DNA of 64,000 nt, from positions 1 to 64,000 of the forward strand of contig NZ_CALMZC010000037.1 in the NCBI RefSeq assembly GCF_937873765.1, given 5' to 3'. The notes beneath the pieces are model-generated. The model saw only the letters and a list, made by a program, of their open reading frames with translations. It made no database searches and was not told the origin of the DNA. A program made the translations under genes and the position numbers. This DNA is from an uncultured Thiothrix sp. GTDB taxonomy: Bacteria > Pseudomonadota > Gammaproteobacteria > Thiotrichales > Thiotrichaceae. Shown piece after piece: positions 16,550 to 24,352 of this stretch. Position 1 is the stretch's first letter, and every line of letters begins with the position of its first letter.

Positions 16550-16975
16550 TTAGGTAAAGTGGTTATCGTTTAATGGCTCTAAAGGCTTAGCACAAAACCG
16601 ATCAATAGACTTCACCAAACGCTGAAAAGCCGGATGGCTGGTTTTCCCATTCCAATCTTTTAAATTATCCGCTTGCAGTAAATTAAAGGGCATGGGGATA
16701 GCTACCGGCTCCAACTGAATCGGAATCAGCACATTTCTATCACTCGCCCGCGCCGCTTCAGCCTTGACCCATTTGCGAGTCACGGATACTTTCGACCAAA
16801 CAACAATCACACAGCTTGCTTCTTCTAACGCAGCAGGAATCACCTCATGGAAATCATCCCCTGCGAGCAAACGAGTATCCCACCAAATCGAATAGCCCAC
16901 ATCCTCCAAGGCTTTGGCTAATGTCCCGACCCACTCTTGATCGTGGCGGCTGTAGCTAATAAAAATATCGCTCAT
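16550..16975 (-). CDS. TIR domain protein
   Basis: A 141-residue protein made almost wholly of one TIR domain (residues 2-125). Box 1 is FISYSRHD, then WWDTRLLAGDDF, SCVIVVWS and a helix with WVKAE, whose Glu sits where NAD-cleaving TIR domains have the catalytic glutamate. It may therefore hydrolyse NAD, or act only as a protein-binding module. The stop at 16550 is directly followed in the +1 frame by a linker and TM segment of the Sel1 protein, so this may be the N-terminal half of a longer membrane protein. It heads a three-gene group with Sel1 and SUMF1-like proteins. Confidence 0.85.
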   Translation of the reverse strand: MSDIFISYSRHDQEWVGTLAKALEDVGYSIWWDTRLLAGDDFHEVIPAALEEASCVIVVWSKVSVTRKWVKAEAARASDRNVLIPIQLEPVAIPMPFNLLQADNLKDWNGKTSHPAFQRLVKSIDRFCAKPLEPLNDNHFT

Positions 16976-17045
16976 GGGGCTGTGTAGGTCTGCAAGTATT
17001 TCTGATAATCGGCATGATAACCCGAATTAAAGGTTAGGCACAAAA

Positions 17046-17174
17046 TTGAATCCTTGCGGGCTGGTGTTTGATAAATACCGTAAGGCTAAACAAAAGCCAG
17101 TGACCGTTGAAGCAATGAATGCAGCCATTGCGGAGCGATTTTCGTTGCACTCTTTTCAGCAAGCTACCAACTAA
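17046..17174 (+). pseudogene. Possible 3' remnant of an AbrB/MazE-type antitoxin gene
   Basis: A 42-codon open stretch ends in TAA at 17172-17174. Its peptide, including GLVFDKYRKAKQKPVTVE and AMNAAIAERF, resembles the C-terminal tail of AbrB/SpoVT-type antitoxins, where a (K)PVTVEEMNEAIA-like motif is common. The N-terminal DNA-binding part is missing and there is no ribosome site. It is best read as a degraded gene end, with low certainty. Confidence 0.3.
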
Positions 17175-17202
17175 GCCACAGTGAAAAATCTAGAAAATTT
17201 CA

Positions 17203-17231
17203 TTGCTTGACAAAAGCAGTTTTGTTATCCT
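17203..17231 (+). promoter_or_regulatory. Sigma70 promoter of rpmB-rpmG
   Basis: TTGCTT (17203-17208), a 17-base spacer and TATCCT (17226-17231) precede rpmB by about 45 bases. An alternative -35, TTGACA at 17207-17212, is a perfect box but would leave too short a spacer to TATCCT. Confidence 0.5.
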
Positions 17232-17274
17232 CTCGCGCCTTATAGTGTTTGAATCGCAGTTTTGGAGAAATCAC

Positions 17275-17511
17275 ATGGCTCGTGTATGCCAAGTAACAGG
17301 TAAGCGGCCGATGTCCGGTCACAACGTTTCGCACGCCAATAATAAGACTAAACGTCGTTTTTTACCCAATTTACATACGCACCGTTTCTGGGTAGAAGCT
17401 GAAGAACGCTTTGTGACTCTGCGTGTTACTACTAAAGGTTTACGTACCGTCGATAAGAAAGGTATCGATGTGGTATTAGCAGAGCTGCGCGCGCGCGGCG
17501 AAAAAGTTTAG
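17275..17511 (+). CDS. rpmB: 50S ribosomal protein L28
   Basis: A 78-residue ribosomal protein, full length. It opens [20 protein letters not shown] and contains [20 protein letters not shown], both diagnostic of L28. ATG 17275 gives the normal N-terminus and has GGAG upstream. It is followed after 17 bases by rpmG in the conserved rpmB-rpmG order. Confidence 0.98.
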   Translation: MARVCQVTGKRPMSGHNVSHANNKTKRRFLPNLHTHRFWVEAEERFVTLRVTTKGLRTVDKKGIDVVLAELRARGEKV

Positions 17512-17528
17512 TTCTGGAGTAGAAAAAC

Positions 17529-17699
17529 ATGGCTAAGAAAGGCGGACGTGAAAAAATTAAGCTAGTTTCTACTGCAGAAACAGGTTTCTTTTACACCACA
17601 ACCAAAAACAAACGTACCACTCCTGATAAATTGGAGTTTAAAAAGTACGATCCGGTTGTACGTAAGCACGTTATTTTTAAAGAAGCAAAAATCAAATAA
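17529..17699 (+). CDS. rpmG: 50S ribosomal protein L33
   Basis: A 56-residue ribosomal protein. It opens [19 protein letters not shown], followed by [19 protein letters not shown] and the basic C-terminal end. It lacks the zinc-binding cysteines found in some L33 proteins (the C-minus type, typical of gammaproteobacteria). ATG 17529 follows GGAGTAGAAAAAC. Confidence 0.98.
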   Translation: MAKKGGREKIKLVSTAETGFFYTTTKNKRTTPDKLEFKKYDPVVRKHVIFKEAKIK

Positions 17700-17742
17700 T
17701 TATCCTGTCTATCAGGTGTATTGTGATGATTCTTGCTTGAGA

Positions 17743-17767
17743 AAGCCCGCACTTGCGGGCTTTTTTG
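17743..17767 (+). terminator. Intrinsic terminator of rpmB-rpmG
   Basis: AGCCCGC (17744-17750) pairs with GCGGGCT (17755-17761) around a four-base loop, followed by a run of T residues. It lies about 45 bases after the rpmG stop. Confidence 0.9.
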
Positions 17768-17880
17768 CATTATACTCAAAAGCCCGTATCGGGTAGGTAG
17801 AGCCTTTTAACGATATTATTAGTAAAGATAGACCATTCATAATAAATAATTATGGTCTTCCAAAATAAATTCCGGGATGA

Positions 17881-18387
17881 ATGATGGAACCTTTGCTGTT
17901 ATGGATTTTGGTGGGCGTGTTAGCGTTGCTCATCGTAGTTCCGTTTCTGATTGGCTTAATGCTATCTCCTTATCAACGTGCAACTCGTGTTGAATTAGTG
18001 AAAGCGCCCATTGATGCCACGTGGGGAGCTTTGAGTGATCTCTCGCGTCAAACTGAATGGCGGACTGACTTAAAAAGTGTGCAGCTCAAAGATGATGATG
18101 AGGGGATGCGCTGGGTCGAGCATCTCGCGCATGGTGGCAAAATCACCGCACGTAAACAAAAAGAAGTGCCTAATAAAGAAATTATCATCCAGCTCTCGAA
18201 AGGTTCGCAGGTAATTGGTACGCGTGAAGCTACTTTAAGCGCTGTTCCGGGTGGAACACGAATTACCTTTACACAAACTGCTGTGACCAAAAATCCATTG
18301 CAGCGTTTAAGTATGCATATGGGTTCAAAAGTCGATAAGCATTTGCAAGCCTATATCGAGCAGTTTAAGGCACGCTTCGCTCGTTAA
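17881..18387 (+). CDS. SRPBCC-family protein with N-terminal membrane anchor
   Basis: A 168-residue protein. One hydrophobic helix (about residues 6-29) is followed by a START/polyketide-cyclase-like fold: PIDATWGALSDLSRQTEWRTDLKSV is typical of SRPBCC proteins, and VPGGTRITFTQTA matches a later strand. It probably binds a hydrophobic ligand at the membrane, but no function can be assigned. Two ATG codons stand in tandem at 17881 and 17884. Its last 23 bases overlap the end of the convergent folK gene. Confidence 0.8.
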   Translation: MMEPLLLWILVGVLALLIVVPFLIGLMLSPYQRATRVELVKAPIDATWGALSDLSRQTEWRTDLKSVQLKDDDEGMRWVEHLAHGGKITARKQKEVPNKEIIIQLSKGSQVIGTREATLSAVPGGTRITFTQTAVTKNPLQRLSMHMGSKVDKHLQAYIEQFKARFAR

Positions 18388-18889
18388 TTTGCCACGGCTT
18401 GGCACAACTTAGCTCGACGGCTGTTAATGATGCTTGTTCATTTGTTTGCGCGAGTTTAGCCGCTAAACTTGCGATATTTTTGCGCAGAATAGGGTGTTGA
18501 TACTCAGGTGCTAATTCAGCTAAGGGTTGCAGGACAAAGCTGTAATTTAAAATATCGGGATGCGGTAGTTTATGGCTGGGCTTGATAAGATCAGCATACA
18601 GCAATAAATCGAGATCCAAAGTGCGAGCACTGAATTTCTGGTGGCTTTGTCTGCGGCCTTGTTGAGCTTCTAATTGTTTCAGCCAAGCCTTGAGTTCTGT
18701 GCTAGACAGGTCGGTATAGAAACTCACGACCGCATTTAAAAAGGCTTCACCTTCAAAACCAATCGCAGCACTCCGATAAATCGTCGAGCAACGCAAGTGA
18801 CCAAAGGTTTGTTGCAGCGTGCTTAGACAAGTACAAAGATTGGTTTCAGGCTCAATATTACTGCCTAAACTCACATAAACCTGCGGCAT
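18365..18889 (-). CDS. folK: HPPK, 2-amino-4-hydroxy-6-hydroxymethyldihydropteridine diphosphokinase
   Basis: A 174-residue folate-pathway enzyme that transfers pyrophosphate from ATP to hydroxymethyldihydropterin. Motifs are VYVSLGSNIEPE at the start, the pterin-side IGFEGEAFLNAV, and the signature RTLDLDLLLYAD with the metal-binding aspartates, then LPHPD. Its ATG overlaps the folB stop by one base (TAATG), so the two are co-translated. The C-terminus runs 23 bases into the end of the SRPBCC gene on the other strand. Confidence 0.95.
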   Translation of the reverse strand: MPQVYVSLGSNIEPETNLCTCLSTLQQTFGHLRCSTIYRSAAIGFEGEAFLNAVVSFYTDLSSTELKAWLKQLEAQQGRRQSHQKFSARTLDLDLLLYADLIKPSHKLPHPDILNYSFVLQPLAELAPEYQHPILRKNIASLAAKLAQTNEQASLTAVELSCAKPWQINERSVP

Positions 18890-19242
18890 TAGCGCTGCCC
18901 ACGTTCGATTTGTACCCCAACTTCTGCCGAGCCTTTGACCGCGAAAGGCTTACCGACAGTGACACGAATCCAAGGAACCTGCATTTCACTCATCAAGGTT
19001 TGAGCAATGGTTTCGGCCAGCCGCTCAACTAAATCGTAGTGATCTGCCTCCACTAATTGCACCACGCGCTGTGCAGCGGTTTTGTAATTCAAGGTATCCT
19101 CAATCTTATCACTCGCTGCTGGAATACGGTTATCCCAAGCCATTTCTATATCAACTCGTATTTGCTGCTGAATGCTTTTTTCCCAAGGGTAAATACCAAT
19201 GTGGGCTCTGATGCGTAGATCGCGGATGTAAACGATGTCCAT
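18889..19242 (-). CDS. folB: Dihydroneopterin aldolase
   Basis: A 117-residue enzyme that makes the FolK substrate and acts as an octamer. ATG 19242 gives the usual N-terminus MDIVYIRDLRIRAHIG; the longer upstream frame is only a hydrophobic non-coding run through the promoter region. Conserved features are IGIYPWEK, the central TLNYKTAAQRV, DLVERLAETIA and the late Lys in VTVGKPFAVKG. It is paired with folK. Confidence 0.95.
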   Translation of the reverse strand: MDIVYIRDLRIRAHIGIYPWEKSIQQQIRVDIEMAWDNRIPAASDKIEDTLNYKTAAQRVVQLVEADHYDLVERLAETIAQTLMSEMQVPWIRVTVGKPFAVKGSAEVGVQIERGQR

Positions 19243-19312
19243 AATAAGTTTTGCCTTGCTGCTGAACGGGAGGCTTATTGTAAACGAGGTGAGTAAAAAG
19301 CCTAGTACAGAG

Positions 19313-19358
19313 TTGACATGCATTATAGTGCTCAGTATTATAATCAGTATTAAGATTA
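19313..19358 (+). promoter_or_regulatory. Promoter and possible operator of the gentisate operon
   Basis: A near-consensus sigma70 promoter: TTGACA (19313-19318), a 17-base spacer, TATTAT (19336-19341). Overlapping it are a direct repeat CAGTATTA (19333-19340, 19345-19352) and an inverted repeat TAATC-N8-GATTA (19341-19358). These sit where a repressor would block the promoter. The operon encodes a MarR regulator, so that protein is the likely binder. Confidence 0.6.
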
Positions 19359-19394
19359 ATTTTCTAAGCGTGAGCACACATCAGGAGGAGATGT

Positions 19395-20579
19395 ATGAAT
19401 TCACAACCCGTTCTCATTGCCGGTGGCGGCATTGGTGGCCTCGCAACCGCTTTAGGCTTAGCTCGCAAAGGTGCACGCTCAATCGTGTTAGAGCGTGCTG
19501 CTGAACTCGGTGAAATTGGCGCTGGTATCCAAATCGGCCCGAATGCTTTCCATTGTTTTGACTATTTAGGGGTGGGTGATGAAGCCCGCTCGAAAGCGGT
19601 GTATATCGACAGTCTGCGCTTGATGGATGCAGTTAAAGGTGAACAGATTGCGGCGATTCCTTTAGATGCGCCTTTCCGTGAACGGTTTAAAAATCCTTAT
19701 GCGGTGGTGCATCGAGCTGATTTGCATGGTGTTTTACTGGAGGCGTGCCGTGCTAATGATTTAATTGAATTACGTACTTCACATGCTGTGGAGCGCTATG
19801 AGCAAGATGGGCAAACAGTACGAGTGTATTGCAAAGAACAAGGCATACTCGAAGGCCAAGCCCTGATTGGTGCGGATGGCTTACGCTCTAATATTCGCCA
19901 GCAATTAGTCGGCGATGGCGAGCCACGCGTTTCAGGGCACACGACTTATCGTTCAGTCATTCCCACCGAACAAATGCCCGAGGATTTACGTTGGAATGCG
20001 GCCACGCTGTGGGCTGGCCCCAAATGCCATATCGTGCATTATCCACTCAAAGGTTGGAAAGTTTTCAACCTCGTCGTGACTTATCACAATGATGTGAAAG
20101 AGGCCGTTGCGGGTAAAGCGGTGAGTAAAGAGGAAGTGCGCCAAGGTTTTGAACACATCCATCCACGCGCGCAACAGATTATTGAGCATGGCGAAAATTG
20201 GAAGCTGTGGGTACTTTGTGACCGGGATCCAATTATGAATTGGGTGGATGGACGAGTGGCTTTGTTGGGTGATGCAGCGCATCCGATGCTGCAATATTTT
20301 GCTCAAGGGGCTTGTATGGCGATGGAAGACGCAGTCTGCTTGAGCCATATGTTTGAAGTGAATGGTGCAAATGTTGAGCAGGCTTTGCAGCAATATCTGG
20401 ATCAGCGCCTGGCACGCACTGCCCGTGTGCAACTTAGCTCGCGCTTGATTGGCGAATATATTTACCACCCTGATGGAGCTAAGGCAGCGGTACGCAATAG
20501 CGTTATGTCCAAACGGACTCCAGAAGAGTATTACAATAGTTTAGCGTGGCTATATGGCGGCACGGGCTTAGAGGCTTGA
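19395..20579 (+). CDS. nagX: 3-hydroxybenzoate 6-hydroxylase, FAD-dependent
   Basis: A 394-residue flavoprotein monooxygenase that turns 3-hydroxybenzoate into gentisate using NADH and O2. Flavin-binding motifs are LIAGGGIGGLATA (residues 7-19), GADGLRS and VALLGDAAHPMLQYFAQGA. The overall sequence matches the 3-hydroxybenzoate 6-hydroxylase group, and every gene of the following gentisate pathway lies downstream, which makes the substrate call strong. A salicylate 5-hydroxylating activity is unlikely because that is a Rieske system. GGAGGAG precedes ATG 19395. First gene of a five-gene operon. Confidence 0.88.
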   Translation: MNSQPVLIAGGGIGGLATALGLARKGARSIVLERAAELGEIGAGIQIGPNAFHCFDYLGVGDEARSKAVYIDSLRLMDAVKGEQIAAIPLDAPFRERFKNPYAVVHRADLHGVLLEACRANDLIELRTSHAVERYEQDGQTVRVYCKEQGILEGQALIGADGLRSNIRQQLVGDGEPRVSGHTTYRSVIPTEQMPEDLRWNAATLWAGPKCHIVHYPLKGWKVFNLVVTYHNDVKEAVAGKAVSKEEVRQGFEHIHPRAQQIIEHGENWKLWVLCDRDPIMNWVDGRVALLGDAAHPMLQYFAQGACMAMEDAVCLSHMFEVNGANVEQALQQYLDQRLARTARVQLSSRLIGEYIYHPDGAKAAVRNSVMSKRTPEEYYNSLAWLYGGTGLEA

Positions 20580-20591
20580 GGAGGAGTTAGT

Positions 20592-21641
20592 ATGTCATTA
20601 ACTGAAAAACCAGTTGAAACGCCGGAGCGTTTAGCTTTCTACGCGAAAATTGATGCGCAAGGTTTTACGCCGTTGTGGGCAGTGCTCTCGGATATTATTA
20701 CGCCAGAGCCGAAAAGTACTTGTGTGCCCAATTTATGGAAATTCGAGTTGGCTAAGCAATGGCTCTTAGAAGCTGGTAGCCTAATTACTGCTAAAGAAGC
20801 TGAACGCCGTGTATTAATTTTGGAAAATCCCGGCTTACGTGGACAGTCAAAAATCACGACCTCTTTATATGCTGGTTTACAATTAGTCATGCCCGGCGAG
20901 GTTGCACCAGCGCATCGCCACAGCCAATCGGCTTTGCGTTTTGTGATGGATGGAGCGGGTGCGCATACCAGTGTAAATGGCGAACGTACCTTGATGGAGT
21001 TTGGGGATTTCGTAATTACGCCGCCTCAAGCTTGGCATGATCATGGTAACCAAACTCAAGAGCCAATGATTTGGTTAGATGGCTTGGATATTCCCATGGT
21101 GTCGTTCTTTGATGCTTCGTTTGCGGAAGGTTTGGGGGCAGATGAGCAGGAAATCACTCGTGAGACTGGCGATAGCCTAGCCCGTTATGGCGCGAATATG
21201 CTGCCAGTGGATTTTAAACAAGACCGTTTAGCTTCGCCGATTTTCAATTATCCGTATGCACGTTCGCGGGAAGCTCTATATCACATGCAGCGCCAGCAAG
21301 AGTGGGATCCATGCCATGGTTTGAAGATGCGCTATATCAATCCCGTTGATGGTGGTTTTGCCATGCCAACGATTGCGCCCTTCTTACAAGTTTTGCCAGA
21401 AGGGTTTAAGACAGCACCTTATCGCAGTACAGATGCGACTGTATTTGTGGTGACAGAAGGCACTGGACGCAGCATGATTGATGGGCAAGTTTTCGAGTGG
21501 GGGCCGAAAGATATTTTTATCGCACCAAGCTGGAAATGGATTACCCACGAAGCGAAGGGCGAAGCAGTATTATTTAGTTACTCAGATCGTGTAGCGCAAC
21601 AGAAATTAGGCTTGTGGCGTGAACAGCGCGGTCTTGCTTGA
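20592..21641 (+). CDS. nagI: Gentisate 1,2-dioxygenase
   Basis: A 349-residue bicupin iron enzyme that opens the gentisate ring to maleylpyruvate. The N-terminal cupin carries the iron ligands in PAHRHSQSALRF (two His) and the later His in AWHDHGN. The second cupin (about residues 255-340, DATVFVVTEGTGRSMIDG) lacks an obvious full metal set, as is usual. It starts 12 bases after the hydroxylase with AGGAGG in the gap. Length and motifs fit the family well. Confidence 0.93.
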   Translation: MSLTEKPVETPERLAFYAKIDAQGFTPLWAVLSDIITPEPKSTCVPNLWKFELAKQWLLEAGSLITAKEAERRVLILENPGLRGQSKITTSLYAGLQLVMPGEVAPAHRHSQSALRFVMDGAGAHTSVNGERTLMEFGDFVITPPQAWHDHGNQTQEPMIWLDGLDIPMVSFFDASFAEGLGADEQEITRETGDSLARYGANMLPVDFKQDRLASPIFNYPYARSREALYHMQRQQEWDPCHGLKMRYINPVDGGFAMPTIAPFLQVLPEGFKTAPYRSTDATVFVVTEGTGRSMIDGQVFEWGPKDIFIAPSWKWITHEAKGEAVLFSYSDRVAQQKLGLWREQRGLA

Positions 21642-21670
21642 ATTAATAAAACGAGGACGGAGAAATTTTC

Positions 21671-22375
21671 ATGACCAATTACGTAATTAATCCACCTGCG
21701 GTGGCTTCAGTCGCAGTGGCTGGCTCAGAGGCACGTTTTCCGGTGCGGCGGATCTTCTGTGTAGGCCGCAATTATGCAGCACACGCCCGCGAAATGGGAC
21801 GAGATCCTGATCGTGAGCCACCCTTTTTCTTCACAAAACCTGCGGATGCGGTGGTCGATGATCAGCAAACAGTCGCCTATCCACCGGAAACCAATAACTT
21901 CCATTATGAAGCGGAGTTAGTGTTAGCCATTGGCAAAGGTGGCGTGAATATTCCAGAAGAACAAGCGCGGGATCACATTTGGGGTTATGCAATTGGCAAT
22001 GATCTAACTCGGCGCGATCTGCAATTAGTTGCGCGTGAGCAAGGCCGCCCTTGGGACTGGGGTAAAGCCTTTGATCGTTCTGCTGTTTGTGGGCCGATTC
22101 ACCCCGTGAGTGCAGTTGGGCATATAGATCAGGGTTCAATTCGCTTGAGCGTGAATGGAGCTGTGAAGCAAGATGCCGATTTAACCGAGTTAATTTGGTC
22201 AGTGCCAGAAATTGTTGCAATTCTTTCGCGCACGATGGAAATTAAAGCGGGTGATTTGGTATATACTGGCACTCCAGCGGGCGTTGGCCCTCTAGTTCCG
22301 GGTGATGTCTGTGTGATTGAAATTGCGGGGCTAGGTTCGATTACTACTACTATCGGCGAGCGAGCAGTTGCATGA
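21671..22375 (+). CDS. nagK: Fumarylpyruvate hydrolase, FAH family
   Basis: A 234-residue enzyme that splits fumarylpyruvate into fumarate and pyruvate. The FAH fold is visible from FCVGRNYAAHAREMG through PPFFFTKPADAVV, the metal-binding NFHYEAELVLAIG (two Glu), GNDLTRRDLQ and VYTGTPAGVGPL. It sits between the dioxygenase and maleylpyruvate isomerase, so the fumarylpyruvate substrate is well supported. Its stop overlaps the next ATG by four bases. Confidence 0.92.
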   Translation: MTNYVINPPAVASVAVAGSEARFPVRRIFCVGRNYAAHAREMGRDPDREPPFFFTKPADAVVDDQQTVAYPPETNNFHYEAELVLAIGKGGVNIPEEQARDHIWGYAIGNDLTRRDLQLVAREQGRPWDWGKAFDRSAVCGPIHPVSAVGHIDQGSIRLSVNGAVKQDADLTELIWSVPEIVAILSRTMEIKAGDLVYTGTPAGVGPLVPGDVCVIEIAGLGSITTTIGERAVA

Positions 22376-23028
22376 GTGAGCAAAAACCGCTATTGCACAA
22401 CTATTTCCGTAGTTCTACTTCGATTCGGTTGCGGGCAGCGCTGAATTACAAAGGCTTTGATTACGACTATGTAGCGCATAATCTGCGGACTAATGAAAAC
22501 TTCAAGCCTGAGTATTTGGCCAAGAATCCAGCCGGTTTAGTGCCGGCTTTGGAGTTGGTAGATGGCACGGTGCTGACTCAATCCTTAGCGATTATTGAGT
22601 GGCTCGAAGAAACACATCCAAACCCGCCGTTATTGCCGCTTGATCCAGTAGGGCGGGCGCAAGTACGGGCGATGGCTTACATGATTGCTTGTGAAATTCA
22701 TCCGCTGAATAATTTGCGCGTACTTGATCAAGTGCGCTCTTATGGGCAGGATGAAGAGGGTGTTACTGCTTGGTTCCACAAATGGGTACATACGACTTTC
22801 ACACCGCTTGAGCAGATGCTGGCAACCAGCCCGAATACTGGCAAATACTGCTATGGGGATACACCCACGATGGCAGATGTCTGTCTATTTGCACAGATGT
22901 TTAATAATCAGCGTTTCAAAGTTGATACCTCAGCTTATCCAACACTTGAACGGATTTTTGCTGCTTTAAATCAGCTTGAGTCTTTCCAACAAGCTGCCCC
23001 TGCTAAGCAGCCTGATGCAGTGGCCTAA
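22372..23028 (+). CDS. nagL: Maleylpyruvate isomerase, zeta-class GST
   Basis: A 218-residue glutathione-dependent isomerase that converts maleylpyruvate to fumarylpyruvate. The N-terminal thioredoxin-like domain has the zeta motif YFRSSTSIRLRAALN, NPAGLVPAL and the cis-Pro region, then TQSLAIIEWLEE. The C-terminal helical domain has CYGDTPTMADVCL. Maleylacetoacetate isomerase is a close relative, but the gentisate context decides. Translationally coupled to both neighbours. Confidence 0.92.
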   Translation: MSEQKPLLHNYFRSSTSIRLRAALNYKGFDYDYVAHNLRTNENFKPEYLAKNPAGLVPALELVDGTVLTQSLAIIEWLEETHPNPPLLPLDPVGRAQVRAMAYMIACEIHPLNNLRVLDQVRSYGQDEEGVTAWFHKWVHTTFTPLEQMLATSPNTGKYCYGDTPTMADVCLFAQMFNNQRFKVDTSAYPTLERIFAALNQLESFQQAAPAKQPDAVA

Positions 23029-23029
23029 T

Positions 23030-23500
23030 ATGACGAGTAGTTTTGCAGGCTTACCCGGTCATCTTCTTCGCCGCTGTCATCAAATTGCGGTAGCGATCTT
23101 TTTAGATGAGTGCAGTATTTACGATCTGACTCCACTGCAATTCGCAGTCTTGATTGTATTGTCTGAACAGGGGCCGCAAGACCAAGTAAGTTTAGGCGGG
23201 GAAATCGCTTTAGATCGCACAACCATTACGGTGGTGGTGCGTAATCTAGAGGAGCGTGGCTTAATTGTGCGTGATAAATCAGGGCGTGATCAACGCTCAA
23301 AAATTGTCAGTATTACCGCTCAAGGCCAAGCTGTACTAGGTGTGGTTTTGCCTGTAGTTCAGCACGCGCAAACACGCATTATGGCTCCACTTACTGCTGA
23401 AGAAGGTGCACAACTTTTAAAGCTGTTAGAGAAATTAGCAGAAGGCAATAATGAGTTGAGTCGAGCGCCAGTACGCAAACGTAAAGCGCGTCCCCAATAA
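23030..23500 (+). CDS. MarR-family regulator of the gentisate operon
   Basis: A 156-residue winged-helix regulator. ATG 23030 follows the isomerase stop by one base; an earlier in-frame start would overlap that gene heavily. The DNA-binding core is LTPLQFAVLIVLSEQGP, then the recognition helix region LDRTTITVVVRNLEERGLI and the wing DKSGRDQRSKIV. MarR proteins usually repress aromatic-catabolism operons until a pathway ligand binds. The likely target is the promoter at 19313-19358. Last gene before a hairpin at 23522. Confidence 0.88.
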   Translation: MTSSFAGLPGHLLRRCHQIAVAIFLDECSIYDLTPLQFAVLIVLSEQGPQDQVSLGGEIALDRTTITVVVRNLEERGLIVRDKSGRDQRSKIVSITAQGQAVLGVVLPVVQHAQTRIMAPLTAEEGAQLLKLLEKLAEGNNELSRAPVRKRKARPQ

Positions 23501-23521
23501 GCTTGTAAGTGTAAGTAAGTG

Positions 23522-23546
23522 CAGGTGGCTTTTTGTAAGCCACCTG
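23522..23546. terminator. Hairpin between convergent marR and potI
   Basis: CAGGTGGCTT (23522-23531) pairs perfectly with AAGCCACCTG (23537-23546) over a five-base loop. There is no good T-run on either side, so the stem is clear but its efficiency is uncertain. Confidence 0.6.
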
Positions 23547-23557
23547 TCTATTGATGA

Positions 23558-24352
23558 TTAGACCTGCTGCTCTTCAGCCCGCTTACTGACTAAAGAAGCT
23601 ACAATCACCCCAACCGATACCAAGAGAATTAATAGGGTGGAAAGTGCATTGATTTCCGGATTCAAGCCTAAGCGTACTTGGCTATAAATCTTCATTGGTA
23701 ACGTAGTCGAACCGGGGCCAGAGGTGAAGGAGGCAATGACTAAATCGTCCAGTGATAAGGTAAAAGCCAGCAACCAACCTGCAATAATCGCTGGCAGAAT
23801 GATGGGTAAAGTCACTTGGAAGAAAGCAGAAAGTTTAGTACAGCCTAAATCTAAGGCAGCTTCCTCTAAGGATTTATCAAAGCTCACCAAGCGTGAAGAG
23901 ACAACGACGGTTACGAAGCACATCGTCAAAGTGGTATGTGCCAACGTAATTGTCCAATAACCCCGATCTAAGCCAATCGCTACGAATAATAAGAGTAGGG
24001 CTAAGCCAGTAATAACCTCAGGCATGACCAGTGGCGAATAAACCATCCCTGAGAATAATAAACGCCCACGAAAGCGCCCGACGCGTGTTAAAACAATAGC
24101 AGCCATCGTGCCCAGAATCGTTGCTAAGGTCGCACTTACTACGGCAACTTTGAGCGTGACCCAAGCTGCAGTCATGAACATCTCATTCTGAAATAAGCTC
24201 ACATACCACTTGGTTGAAAAACCACCCCAAACCGTTACCAATTTTGAAGCATTAAAGCTAAACAAAATCAGCAGCAGAATCGGTAGGTAGAGGAAGGAAA
24301 AAGCAATAATCAGGCTAGTTAAATTAAACCAGCTAAAACGACTTACATTCAT
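23558..24352 (-). CDS. potI: Putrescine ABC transporter permease (PotI-like)
   Basis: A 264-residue inner-membrane permease with about six transmembrane helices. The EAA loop that docks on the ATPase reads EEAALDLGCTKLSAFFQVTLP. It is the second permease of the polyamine importer. Its ATG overlaps the stop of the other permease by four bases. It is the last gene of the four-gene operon, with a hairpin after it. Confidence 0.92.
   Translation of the reverse strand: MNVSRFSWFNLTSLIIAFSFLYLPILLLILFSFNASKLVTVWGGFSTKWYVSLFQNEMFMTAAWVTLKVAVVSATLATILGTMAAIVLTRVGRFRGRLLFSGMVYSPLVMPEVITGLALLLLFVAIGLDRGYWTITLAHTTLTMCFVTVVVSSRLVSFDKSLEEAALDLGCTKLSAFFQVTLPIILPAIIAGWLLAFTLSLDDLVIASFTSGPGSTTLPMKIYSQVRLGLNPEINALSTLLILLVSVGVIVASLVSKRAEEQQV

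Noticed and set aside
19243..19377. Longer N-terminus of FolB
   Set aside because: The extra hydrophobic run comes from the promoter region. MDIVYIRDLRI is the normal FolB start.
19986..20468. 160-codon minus-strand ORF inside the hydroxylase gene
   Set aside because: Opposite-strand shadow of a well-conserved flavoprotein, with no start signals.
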